From: Geosiphon pyriformis
Taxonomy: Eukaryota > Glomeromycota > Glomeromycetes > Archaeosporales > Geosiphonaceae
Reading direction: 5' to 3'
Assembly (NCBI GenBank): GCA_016748015.1
Contig: JAAOMT010000664.1
Location: 304,786-368,785 of the forward strand
Length of the DNA: 64,000 bases
The notes below the pieces were generated by a model, which saw nothing but the letters and a program-made list of their open reading frames with translations, did not search any database and was not told the DNA's origin. Positions 1 through 10,252 of the stretch are shown here, piece by piece. The position numbers and the translations under genes were made by a program. Each line of letters begins with the position of its first letter. The first letter of the stretch is position 1.

Positions 1-220
1 ATACATACAGCATTTCAGAATCGACCAGAAATCTTACTCAACAAAACAATGGATACAGTTACCAGTAATTAATTAGGAAAGATCACCAATGCTCAATTTG
101 AAGAATTACAGACTCAAATAACACAAGTAATTCTCGAAAATGAAATTTAGGAAATACTTCAAGAAGGGAAATTAACAGAGTTAGATTTCAATAGAGCTCA
201 ATATTAAAAGGAGGGAATAA
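1..220 (+). mobile_element. 3' end of a Ty3/gypsy internal region (pol tail and PPT)
   Basis: This is the plus-strand counterpart of 44823-45060, the last internal part of the complete element further right. Translation with stops recovers the same C-terminal pol extension, including a stretch like FEELQTQITQVILEN. It ends in a purine tract, AAAAGGAGGGAATAA, directly before the LTR. The rest of the element lies left of the window. Stops in place of Gln codons indicate a dead copy. Confidence 0.8.
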
Positions 221-1073
221 TGTTACTCATAGAAATATAGGGAATATATATTAGCATAGTTATTAACCAATCAGAAGTAGACATAGTAAAATGTGGAATT
301 CTAGGATTCTTCTCAAGAATTGTAGGATTCCAGGAATTACAGGATTCTCACAAGGAATTGCAGAATTCCAGAATTCCAGAATTCTTCTCAAAAAAATTGC
401 AGGATTCCTGTTGTAAAGAATTGAGAAATTGAGAAATCTCAATTATGTATATATAGCAGTAGAATTAGAAGCTAAAAAGACAGATCTTTCAGTTTAGATT
501 TCATCTAGACAACTTTCCAAACCACAAATAAATAACTGTTTGTTATCTCAAACCTGCTGCCACTATCAATACTTCGTGTTAATAATAATTGATACTTAAC
601 TACACTGGAACAATAACTCTTGATCATGGCTATTGATAAAATACTAACTTGCAAATTGCCTTGGCTTATTTCTTTTCTTTCTTTATTTTCTTTTCTTTTT
701 TTTATTTCTTGCTTTAATTTTATTGTTGTTTACTAACTCTATTGAAGATTAATGCATGGGGTATTGACGTCAGAATAAACGTGACTGGTAAAAGACCCAG
801 AAATAAAGGTAGAACACTCGATTAAGAATAGCTTACCAGGAAGAATACCAGCCATCAAGCTGAGAAAAAAATTGACAAAACTGTGGTTTCAGGAAGCTAT
901 AGATAAAACTATTATCATTGAATCTCTGTTCATTATACAAAGAACTCAACCAACCCTTCAGATACAAACTTGTCAGACACAAACCTTCAGATCACTATTG
1001 ACTACAACTAGATTTGAGCATCAAGTTATGGGTTTGTTATCTAATCCAACACCAGAAATAATCACCTGTAACA
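221..1073 (+). repeat. 3' LTR of the gypsy family
   Basis: It starts TGTTAC and ends GTAACA, the same 6-bp inverted termini as the LTRs at 43946 and 53237 (those on the opposite strand). It shares with them the GGAATTC-rich subrepeat block (about 295-420), the CT-rich tract (about 665-720) and the hairpin near 562-586. It follows the purine tract that ends the internal region, so it is the 3' LTR of a plus-strand copy. Confidence 0.85.
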
Positions 1074-1074
1074 A

Positions 1075-1137
1075 CACCAAATTATAATTTTGTTATTTAA
1101 TTAAAGACCCCAAATAATCACCTGTAATACTGTTTAT
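1075..1137 (+). repeat. Partial second LTR end (about 60 bp)
   Basis: This stretch repeats the last ~60 bp of the LTR just before it, with changes, and ends in ATCACCTGTAATA. It looks like the surviving end of an older LTR into which the 221-1073 copy inserted, or a short tandem duplication of the LTR end. Confidence 0.6.
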
Positions 1138-1690
1138 TCTTTGCTATTTTGTATACTACTTCTTTATATCTGTTAAATATAAGTTTATATACTGTGGTTT
1201 TCAAAAGTTTTGTGCTGAAAAAATGGTTTTTGAAAATAATTGAAGTCTTAAAAAATAGAAAAAAGACTGTTTTAACTATAGTAAATTTTATAAAACATTT
1301 AGTTAAATTGTATTATTTAAAAATTTGGCTTGTTAAATTAAAGTATAGAGCAAATATAAAAAAAACTAAATTGATTAAATATAATAACTTGGTGTTTAGT
1401 TTGTCATATAAAATAGTAAGTAGACTTTTAAACAGTATTGTGTATATATTAAATATAATTGAATTTTTTGTAATTAATTTTGGTAAATACAGACTGTGTT
1501 TTTTTTCTCAAATTTAAGTAATAAAATCAGAATTTATATAAATGTATAATATAATCTTGTTTGGCTTAAATAATTAGTCATATATAATAAAAGCATAAAT
1601 TGTATTTAATTTAGACTTTTTAGTTTGATTTTATATATTAAATAGCAGTTAAAATTTACTTATAAATAAAATAAAATAAAAAATTTAGTT
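1138..1690 (+). pseudogene. LINE 3' end: C-terminus of ORF2 plus 3' UTR
   Basis: An open frame of 122 codons (1149-1517) matches the C-terminal region of the LINE protein seen at 43485-43945 (-) and 17064-17456 (+). Shared landmarks are a FVLKKWF-type motif, a KIWLVKLKYR-type motif and a terminal CxFFS. The 3' UTR (about 1518-1690) matches the LINE 3' UTR at 43340-43485. It ends in an A-rich tail of AAAAT units. The rest of the LINE is absent, so this is a fragment. Hydrophobic Leu/Ile/Phe replacements are frequent, as expected from C-to-T decay. Confidence 0.7.
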
Positions 1691-2165
1691 TTATAAATAT
1701 TTTAGTTGCTATTTTTTTCAAAAAATAACAAAAAAATTTAAAAATTTAAAAATAATTTATATTGTTAACAAAAAACAACATATTAATATAATTTTATATC
1801 TTATATTAATACTTTTAAAATTTAATATTAAGTATTAATTGTATTTTTTAGCAAATATTTATTCAATAATCTTCAAGATTAAAAGTTTATACAACTTAAA
1901 TATATAAATACTAACAAGTAATTTTTTATTTACAAATATTTAAATATTTGAAAAAATCAAAAAAACAAATAAATAATATTAAAAAATTGAATATTTAAAA
2001 ATAATTTTTATTATTTTAATTTCTTATATTTTTGATATGTTTTTTTACAGTTAAAAAATTTATTGTTTATATAGCTATTAAAAGTAGTTAACAGTTAGAT
2101 TAATAATTAAATTAATAATCAAATCAATAATCAAATTATTAATTAAACCAGTTATTATTAATAAT
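1691..2165 (+). repeat. Decayed copy of the ~680-bp repeat family R1
   Basis: It aligns by eye with 7260-7720. Shared landmarks are a TTAGTTGCTAT-like start, an ACAAGTAATTTTTTATT block, a TTTTTTACAG block and a short tandem array of TCAATAATTA-like units near 2095-2160. It is far more AT-rich than the 7124 copy. No coding capacity is visible. Confidence 0.55.
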
Positions 2166-2583
2166 AATTAATAATTAATAAAAACTATGATTTTCAATCA
2201 TAATATTATCTTTTTTAAAAAAATTAATCTTTGGCAAAATTAAGTTATTTATGAAATATTTTAATTAAAAAATTTTATTTAATTTAAAACTAATTAATTT
2301 AGTAAAGTTTTTTATTGATAAAATATATAAAATTTAAGATAAAATAAGCTTTGTATTTAATAAATTAAATTTTTATATAAGAGTTTTGGTTTTTTTGACA
2401 ATAATTAAAATTTTTAAGATATTTAAAATTTTTATTTGTATTTTTAAAGTTGTGTTTTATATTATTAAAAGTAAGTTTTAAAATTATTTGGGTTTTTATA
2501 ACTTAATATTTAGTATAATTTAATAAAAAATCTAAAAAATTTCTGAAAATTTTGAGTTGAAATTCTTTTTTTTTATTATGAGT
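2166..2583. other. AT-rich stretch, nothing recognised
   Basis: Very AT-rich DNA with short direct repeats of AATTAAT type. It has no open frame of note and no match by eye to the other families here. It is probably decayed transposon sequence. Confidence 0.4.
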
Positions 2584-3715
2584 TTAATAAGTATGGCCTA
2601 ACTACTATCTAGAAATTAAGACCAAACTAAGTGATCCAGGGCTAAATATAGTTTATATGCTTACTATATGTAACCAGCTACTTAAGCCAGTTCAGGCTAT
2701 ACTACATTGATGTACCAGAAGAAAACTTATCTAAAGAAGACATTCTTTGAACAATCTCAAATAATGTAGTATTATTATTAACTAATCCAACCAACCACTC
2801 AGTTGTCTTAAAGGCATTAGTTTTTATAGCAGCAGATTCATGTTCCCAAAGAAACATCAAATTAGAAAACATATTATCATCAAAAGATAACAAACTTACA
2901 TGAAGGCCAGACATATTAACATCCTCAAAACCACACTCAGTTTTCAGAGCAACCACTTTTTACTCCAACTTACTAAAAATACTCATGTGAATCAAAATCT
3001 TATTGACTCTGAGGCCAAGAGCAGAACTTGAAACCAGATTACCATTAACAAATTGTTCAAAAACTTTGACTATAGAGCCAACAGGTAACCCAACAAAAGA
3101 AGATTGTTTTGTTTCCAGAATTGGTGAAGATCTGTCAGAAGACATCACATTTGGCAACACAGCCAGTGGTTGATCTTGGCCTATCTTGGATAATATGCTG
3201 GATAATGCTATAGAGATCTCATCTAAGATCTCATTGCAAACCACAAAAGAGTTCGGTGTAACAATAGCAGAGACAAGCAACTGCTCCCATTTTTCTAAAC
3301 TTTTTGTCTTTTTGACCATTTTTTTTGAAGAGAAGATGCTAAAAGCACCAGATGTTGAAGCTATGGAGGGAAATACCAGTTTGTTAACTGGTCTATTATT
3401 AAACACTTTTGGGCTTTTAATAGGAGTGGAGGCAACACTGGGACTAACCCAAGTGTGTCTCTTTGAAGAAACTTTGACTGGTGAAAAACCAGCCAAAGAT
3501 AAGGAAGTTGCTTTAGTAGCTATCAAAAACAGCTTTTCACGATTACTGGATAAAAGAAAGGCTTTTAAAACGTTCTGTCTAGTTGTTTCTATAACAGAAA
3601 GAGCTCCTCTGGTTAAAATTTTATTAGATATCTCAGGACAGATATCAGATGCAGCTTTTTTACTTTTTGCTCTAGTTGTAGTCATAAAATTAAGAAGACA
3701 AAGAGTTTTTTATTA
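2584..3715 (-). mobile_element. ORF1-only LINE-like element with an internal deletion
   Basis: The unit reads, on the minus strand: a short leader, ORF1 (3685-2702), then a 3' UTR (about 2701-2584) ending in AAACTCATAATAAAAAAAAA. That 3' UTR is clearly related to the LINE 3' UTR at 43340-43485, with shared ACATATAGTAAG, CTTAGTTTGGT and AAACTCATAATAA blocks. No endonuclease or RT is present. Compared with the ORF1 copy at 18031-20110, the middle part (RRM-like regions and zinc knuckle) is missing. Confidence 0.65.
2702..3685 (-). pseudogene. LINE ORF1-like protein, internally deleted, one stop
   Basis: The frame opens with MTTTRAKSKKAASDI at 3685 and runs to 2702 with a single in-frame TAA at 2957-2959. 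Seen: a basic N-terminus, a long Ser/Thr/Pro-rich region, and a C-terminal part containing MFSNLMFLWEHES, which matches the end of the ORF1 copy at 18031-20110. Relative to that copy, two RRM-like regions and the CCHC knuckle have been removed, and the reading frame is kept across the join. It is less AT-decayed than its neighbours, so it is probably young. In LINEs, ORF1 proteins bind the element RNA; without those domains this copy should not do so. An antisense open frame at 3186-3746 is a shadow. Confidence 0.7.
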
Positions 3716-4500
3716 TTATGTTAATTTTTTGAAATTCTTTGTATAATAAACAGAAATTTAATATAATAATAAATAATACTTAATATTTAATTTTTTTAGT
3801 ATAATAACTAGTTTATTTTGGTGTTTTTACTTTTTTAATAAATAACCTTAGTTTTTTTAACTGTATTTTATGTTTTTTCTTGGCATTTTTTATCAAGCAA
3901 TTTTTGATATTATAATTTTAACACTTTTTTTAATTAATTAATAAATATAAATAAAAAAATAAAATAAAAATTATTATCTTATTAATAATTATAATTAAAA
4001 GTTATTGTTTTAGTGTTATTAATAATATTGTATTAATATTATTAGTGTTAATAAAGAGTAATTAAATTTTAATAAAATTAATTAAAATTTATAAAGCTAT
4101 ATTTAAATAATATAATTTAATAATTTTATTAAAATAATTTATAGATTTTAAGTATTAAATTATTAATTATAAAAGTTAATTAATAAGATAAAATTAAACT
4201 TATTTCTAATTAAGCTTGTTTATTTTTTTGCTTTTAATATTTTTGTTATATATATATAAATTTTTATAATATAAAATTTCTAGAATTTTTAATATTTCTA
4301 ACAGTATTTTTGGAATTTTTAACATTTCTAAAATTTTTGAAATTTCTAATAATATTTTTAAAATTCTTAATATTACATGTTTTAATAATCTTATATTCTG
4401 TTATTGATTATTTATATTATATTTTTTTATTATTATTTTTTGTTTTATTCTATGTATTTTATAATTTTATTAAGTTAACTATAGAACTTTAATTGTTTTT
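3716..4500 (-). repeat. Decayed LTR fragment of the gypsy family
   Basis: It follows the LTR block order in minus orientation: TTTGTATAATAAACAGA, then a TAATAACTAGTTTATTTTGG block, an A-rich tract near 3950, AAAGTTATTGTTTTAG near 3995-4015, and a region of repeated GGAATTTTT/AACATTTCT units near 4285-4370. The first ~130 bp of a full LTR are missing. The copy is extremely AT-rich. Confidence 0.55.
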
Positions 4501-4925
4501 TATATAATAAATTTTTGTCTATAAACAAAATTTTATTAATTATTTTTCTAAATATGTTGAAAAATAATAATATAGTTAATATTATATATTTAAATATGTA
4601 TTTATTTATTTTATTACCAGTTTTTTTCTTTTAATAATGGTTTTTTTTATTTAATAACAGTATATATTTTATTGTTATTATTTATAATAATATTTTTTAA
4701 TAATTAAAGTAATATTTAAATAATTTTTGGTTTAATATTCATAAAAAGTATAGAAAATATTTTAAATATTTTAATTTAAAAAATAATTATTTATGTTAAT
4801 AAAAAATATCTTTGGTTTAAAAATAGTATATTTATTTATAACTAAGTTTTACTAATTTTTTAAGTTAATATTATTATAATAAATAACCAATTAGATTATT
4901 TGTAATATTTTTTAAGTTATATATT
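4501..4925. other. AT-rich stretch, nothing recognised
   Basis: Low-complexity AT-rich sequence with no assignable gene or repeat. It is likely transposon debris between the LTR fragment and the R1 fragment. Confidence 0.4.
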
Positions 4926-5148
4926 ATATATAAATTAATTATTAAAGACTATTTATATTGATTTTATAAGATATTATTAATTATTATATGTATTAGTCAT
5001 TAATATTATATAATTAGCTATTTTATTTTTAGAAAATTATCAATAACTTAATCAATAATCTAATTATTAATTTAATTATTAACTTAATTAATAATTTAAT
5101 TGTTAAATTAATTGTTAATCTAGTTATTAACTACTTTAAATAGTTACA
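4926..5148 (-). repeat. R1 repeat fragment, minus strand
   Basis: The reverse complement matches the last part of R1 (7620-7800): the tandem TCAATAATTA-type array (5040-5120 here) and the segment containing GACTAATACAT. The 5' part of R1 is absent. At 5149 it abuts a LINE-type 3' UTR. Confidence 0.5.
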
Positions 5149-5335
5149 TTTTTATTTTATTTTATTTAATAAATATAATTTAACTACTATTTAGTATATA
5201 AAAACAAATTAAGTAAATCTAATTAAACATAATTTATATACTTATTACATATAACCAGTCATTTAAACCAATCAAAACAATACTATACACTTATATAAAT
5301 TTTTGTATTATTGTTTATACTTGAAAAAAAAACAC
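5149..5335 (-). repeat. LINE-type 3' UTR fragment
   Basis: The reverse complement matches the 3' UTR shared by the LINEs and ORF1-only elements: CTGGTTATATGTAATAAG and AACTACTATTTAGTAT-type blocks lie in the same order as at 43340-43485. No coding part is attached; it runs directly into LTR sequence at about 5342. Confidence 0.55.
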
Positions 5336-5341
5336 ACTTTA

Positions 5342-5482
5342 TACTATTACAGATAATTATTTGGAATATTAGAATAAATAACAAATCTGTAATTTAGTGC
5401 TTAATAGTTATTAAAATGATTTAAAAGTTTTGGTTGAGTTTTTTGTATAATGAACAAAGATTTAATTAATGATTTTTTCTAT
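5342..5482 (-). repeat. Partial LTR (about 140 bp) beside a full LTR
   Basis: It contains ATTACAGATAATTATTTGG through GTATAATGAACAAAG, which are the first ~140 bp of the LTR as read on the plus strand. At 5483 a second complete LTR start begins. The arrangement suggests one LTR element inserted into another. Confidence 0.6.
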
Positions 5483-6293
5483 TGTTACAGATAATTATTT
5501 AGATGTTAGAATAAATAACAAACTTATAACTTAGTGTTTAATAGCTATTAATAATAGTAATTTCTGAAGATTTTATGATTTAAAGATTTTAGTTGAGTCT
5601 TTTGTATAATAGACAAAGATTTAATTGATGGTTTTTTTTATGAATTTTTTTTTTCAATATAATAGCTGGTTTAATTTAACAGTTATGCTTTTTTGGTAAG
5701 CTATTTTTAAGTTGTTTATTCTTGTTTTATGAGTTTTTTACTAAACTATTCTTGACATCAATTACTTAATACTTAATTCTTTTAATAAATTAATAAACAA
5801 CAAATAAAAAAAAAAAATAAAAAAATAAAAAAAAAATTGATATTCTGTTAATAATTATAATCAAAAGCTATTAATTTAGTATAATTAAATATTGGATTCT
5901 ATCAATATAGATTGTTAATCATGTGAAAGTAATTAATATTTTTTAATCAAACAATAATAACATGAATTGGATGATAATAGATCTTTTTATTAATATGTAT
6001 ATAATTTTATTTTAAGTTATAAAAAACTATTTTTTAAAAGAAATAATATTTTATAATTCTTTGTTTTTAGCTTTTGTTTTTTTTTTCTGCTTCTAATACT
6101 CTTATTATATATACATAATTCATATTATATGAAATCTTATATATTTCTACTTTTTTTTATATTACTTCTTAAAAATGTGCTTATTTCTGAAAATATACTA
6201 TAATTTTTTAAAAATATGCTTACTTATTAAGTACTATTCTTCTATTGGTATATTTTATAATTTGTTTTTTCTTATATTTTTTTTTTATAAATA
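5483..6293 (-). repeat. Decayed full-length LTR, 3' LTR of a minus-strand copy
   Basis: It starts TGTTACAGATAATTATTT and follows the complete LTR order, including AAAAGCTATTAATTTAG near 5869. It ends near 6293, where the purine-tract region of the element follows (TCTTCTTTCAATATTAAG). It is strongly AT-enriched relative to 43946-44822. Confidence 0.65.
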
Positions 6294-7123
6294 ATATTAT
6301 CTCTTCTTTCAATATTAAGCTCTATCAAAATTTTTATTTTAAATTAAGTCTATTATTTCTCTTTTTAATACTGTCTATTTAATTCTAATTCTTATGTTTT
6401 CGAATTAAGAATTGGTTATTTTTTTCTACTGGTTAATAATTATTGTTTTTATCTTTAAATATAGTAGTATTTCTGAATAATCTTAAAATAAGTATGTAGT
6501 CAATAAATTGTTTTAATATATAATATAGAACTTGTTTTTTTTCTAATAAAGTTTTTAATCTGTTGTACTATTTTTTAATTGAATATTTTTTTAGATTTGT
6601 TGATATACAATTTCTGAATATTCAGCTTTTGTTTTAACTAATAGTAACAGTATGCTATTGGAAGTTGTTTTATCTATAGTTTCTAATTTTCTTTAATTAA
6701 TTCTTTTGTAAAAATAGTAATTAGTATTTTTTTAAAAGTATTCTTTACTTTTTTTATGATTTTATTTAACCAGTACTTTTTTTGACTTTGTAGTTACTAA
6801 TATGAAGTAATTTTTGCTTTTTTTTTGTGTTTTTATAACAAATTGTTTGGTAATTGATAATAATTTTTATGTTCAATTGTTGTTAATTTATAGCTTAAAA
6901 CAATTTTTGTATTATTATATAAATATAGTCTGAAATTTCTATTTTTTATTGTTGTTTTTGTTACATATATTGTGTCTTTATATATTTTTATTTTGATCTA
7001 TTTTTTGTGTTTTTTTTAATGATTACAATTGGTTTCAAATTTTGTGAAATCTTATTTGGTTTAACTAGTATTTTTTGTACTCTTAGTTGTAAAATATTAC
7101 TAATAAATAATAATACTATTATG
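6294..7123 (-). pseudogene. Decayed pol 3' region of a gypsy copy, first part
   Basis: By eye this aligns with 44823-45655 of the complete element, for example ATTAAGCTCTATCAAAATTT against ATTGAGCTCCGTCAAAATCT. The segment with ACTAGTATTTTTTGTACTC matches ACTAGTATTCTCTGTACTC at 45590. It encodes the post-integrase extension of pol but has stops throughout. It is interrupted at 7124 by repeat R1 and continues at 7807. Confidence 0.65.
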
Positions 7124-7806
7124 AATTAGAATAACAAGCTAATAGATAGCAAAAGAGAACAGAATTGTAAGGTAATAAAAGAAATCAAAAGGAATTTAAC
7201 TTCAAAGAGCAAATTGAATAAGTATAGATTTAATGTGCAAGATTAATCTTATAAAATATTTCAGTTGCTATACTTTTCAAAAGATAACCAGAGAATCTGA
7301 AAGTAGAGAAATAGTCTGTACTGTCAACAAATGATTACACACTAGTATAATTATATGCCTTATATTGGCATTTTTAGAATTCAATATCAGATATTAGATG
7401 TATTCTTCAGTTATGTTTTATTTAATAATCTTCAAATGTTGCAATTACATATTTCAAGAAAAAAGTAAAGAATAACCAACAAGTAATCTTTTATTCCAAG
7501 ATGTTTAGATACTTGGAGGTAAGGAAAGGGAAATTAGCAATAAGAGAATGATTAAAATAAAAGTTGTTATTTTATTTCTTTTTTTTCTTTGATTTTTATA
7601 TGCTTTTTTACAGCTAAGAAATTTATCACTTATATAGCTATCAAAAGTGGTCAATAATTAAGTCAATGATTAGATCAATGATCAGATCAATGGTTAAGTC
7701 AATAATTAGGTTAATAATCACTATTTAAAAATAGAATGGCTAATTATATGACATCAGTGACTAATACATGTGATAATTAATAAGAAGTATAGGTTTTAAC
7801 TGTAAC
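7124..7806 (+). repeat. R1: ~680-bp non-coding repeat inserted in a gypsy copy
   Basis: Both flanks align with contiguous sequence of the intact element near 45630-45660. They share an imperfect ~12-bp duplication (left AATACTATTATG, right AATACTATATTG), consistent with a target-site duplication. The insert has no open frame. It has a long CT-rich stretch, a TTTTTTACAG block, and near 7650-7720 a short tandem array of about 11-bp units (TCAATGATTAGA-like). Decayed relatives lie at 1691-2165 and 4926-5148. The class is unknown; variable TSD length and lack of inverted termini would suit a SINE-like or non-autonomous LINE derivative. Confidence 0.6.
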
Positions 7807-8314
7807 AATACTATATTGTAATATAGTTTTAGTCAATTATTATGTGCTGTTTTGATTAAAATTTTGTTACTTTATCTTAATTTATAATCTTTATTTCTTA
7901 AAACTTCTTTAATATAAAATAAATTATTTTATTTAGGATCAAACTTTCTATTCTATTGTTTTTTTATTTTAGTATAATTTAAAAGTACTTTGTTTCCAAT
8001 TTTAAATTCAACCAGTTTATTTGGTAACTGGTTATTATGTCATTTTTTTTGTTTTTTTTGTGACTTTTGTATATTATTAACTGCTTTTTGTCTTTTGTTT
8101 TCTAGAATTTTTATTAAGTTATATGTTCTTTTTAACAATATTTCTTAAAAGTTGGCTTTTGTTATTAGTTCTGTTAGATATATATTGATACTTATCTCAA
8201 TTGATAATATTGTTATTTTACTATAGACTAGTTTAAATAGTGTTGTTTGTATAGTATTTTAATTTATTATCTAATAAACAAATAATATTAATGATATAAA
8301 CAAATTTTATTTGT
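7807..8314 (-). pseudogene. Decayed pol 3' region of a gypsy copy, second part
   Basis: It continues the 6294-7123 alignment past the R1 insert and matches 45660-46140, the C-terminal part of integrase and its downstream region. Shared blocks include TGTGCTGTTTTGATTAAAAT (intact: TGTGCTGCTTTGGTTAAAAT). It stops at 8315, where an LTR of opposite orientation begins. Confidence 0.65.
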
Positions 8315-9155
8315 TGTTACTTATAAAAATAGGAATTATAATAGATAAAAAAATAGCCAATAAGAAAAAAACATAATAAAAAGAGAAATTACAGGATTTC
8401 AAAATTCCAAAATTCTAGAATTATTCTTAAAAAATTGTAGAATTGCAGAATTTCTTTTAAAAAAATTGAAAATTTTAAAAAATCTCATATAACATGAATT
8501 ATAACAAGAATATTAGAAGCAAAAAAAAATAATTTTTAAAATTCAGAACAAAATTAAAAACAAGTAATTATCCAATACTATTTTCTTTAAAAGATAGTTT
8601 TTTATAACTTAAAGTAAAATTATATTCATATTAATAAAAATATTTCTCATTATCCAAATTTATATTATTATTGTTTGATTAAAAAATATTAATCAATTTT
8701 GTACTATTAACAATTCATGTTAACAGAATTTAATACTTAATTATATTGGATCAATAGCTCTTAATTACAATTATTAATAGGATACTAATTTCTTATTTCT
8801 TTTTTTCTTTTTTTTCTTTTTTTTTGTTTTATTTTTTTTGTTATTTACTAATTAATTAAGGAATTAACCACTAAGTAATTGATGTCAAAGATAGCTTGAT
8901 AAAAGATTTTGTAAAACAAAGATAAAAAACTTAAAAATAGCTTATCAGAAAAGCACAATTGCCAAAATAAATCAGCCATTACACTAAAAACAGAAATTGG
9001 AAAAACATTAATTAAATTTCTATTTATTATATAAAAAACTTAACCAAAACTTTCAAAGTACAAAAATTTTTAAAAATTATTATTATTAATTATTATTGAA
9101 CATCAAGTTATGAGTTTATAATTTGTTTTAACACCCTAAATAATTATTTGTAACA
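8315..9155 (+). repeat. Decayed 5' LTR of a plus-strand gypsy copy
   Basis: It starts TGTTACTTATAAAAATAGG and ends TTTGTAACA. It has the GGATTTCAAAATTCC-type subrepeats (about 8395-8470) and the CT-rich tract near 8800. It is followed at once by the PBS TTTGGTGCTCTTTGTAAG, identical to that of the complete element, so this is a 5' LTR. Confidence 0.7.
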
Positions 9156-9895
9156 TTTGGTGCTCTTTGTAAGATATAATTCAACAGAAAACCAACACTA
9201 ATATTAACTATTTAGAAAAATAACAAAATCAAAAATAATAAAAACATACTATTTAAAATTTACCAAATCTTTATTTTAACAATATCAACAATAATTGAAA
9301 TTAACTAACAATAATTTTCTAGTCAAATTAGTTTTCAATTTTTACATTAATAAGAGAATTATATATTTTTTAGAAAAACAAGCAGATTTTGAATTAACAA
9401 AAAAAATTTCTACAATAAATTATTTCAATATACTAGCTTATTATTGAATTACAATTTTGTTCTAATCATTACTGAAATTAATTGCAAAATTGAAAGATAT
9501 ATTCAACAAAAGTTTCCAATAACATTTGCAAATAAAGACAAAAATAAAATACAAATATTAGCAAATACATCTAAACCAATACAACCATTTAACTAAAAAA
9601 AATCCAAAATCATTTTTCTATTACACTTATCTTATTATTATATACCAGAAAATACTATTCACATACCATTTAAATCTGTATTATTGTTAACTGTAAAGAC
9701 ACTATTATTATGAGTATTATTCTAAAATAATCAAAAGAAAACCAAATTATTAGGAATTTATGACAATTTCTTTAAAGAATTTAAATTATAATCAACAATT
9801 CTATCAGAACTTTAATTATTGCTACCTTAACCAAATTTCGAATTTATTAGTAATTGGGCAAACACTAATTCAAAAGAAAAAAAAACTCATTATTA
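9156..9895 (+). pseudogene. Decayed gag N-terminal region with PBS, plus strand
   Basis: The first bases are the conserved PBS. The sequence then follows the gag leader of the complete element (53215 downward). The segment near 9470-9640 aligns with the region encoding the first ~150 codons of gag (52700-53000 minus). Stops are frequent. At about 9900 the alignment switches to minus-strand gag, giving a head-to-head join. Confidence 0.55.
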
Positions 9896-10252
9896 AAGTG
9901 TAATAAGACTGGTATTGATATTGTTCTTGATTTAAGGTGTAATTCAGAATTTGAAATCTCCAATCAGAGTTTTAATATTAATTTTTCTATTATTGGTTAT
10001 TAAATATAAAGTGGCAATCTGCTTTTAGATAGTTTTGTTTACCACAATAATAATAATTACATGTTTTTTGTTGCCATAGTTAATTTACTGATAATAAACA
10101 CAATTGATTTTAGAAATAATTGAAGTTTTTTTAATTGTTACAACATTGTGAAGACTAATAGATTACTTAATTATTAACTAAGTATCTCTCTAATTTCTGG
10201 TTGATGTTAGTACTGGTTCTTTGTTGGATTATACTTCACAAAAAGCACCAAA
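9896..10252 (-). pseudogene. Decayed gag zinc-knuckle region, minus strand
   Basis: This matches 51320-51480 of the complete element: AATCAGAGTTTTAATATTAA against GATCAGAGTTTTGATATTGA, and TAGTTTTGTTTACCACAATAA at the CCHC knuckle. It then jumps to the PBS side (CTTCACAAAAAGCACCA, 10235-10251) and the LTR. Most of gag is deleted between these two pieces. Confidence 0.55.

Noticed and set aside
1138-1145. Same LINE target site used twice by the gypsy family (CTGT beside the LTR in both cases)
   Set aside because: Aligning the LINE C-terminal protein shows the two insertions are about a dozen codons apart, so the shared CTGT is probably chance.
3186-3746. 186-codon open frame on the plus strand
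   Set aside because: It is the antisense of the ORF1 protein at 2702-3685, which has recognisable relatives on the other strand.
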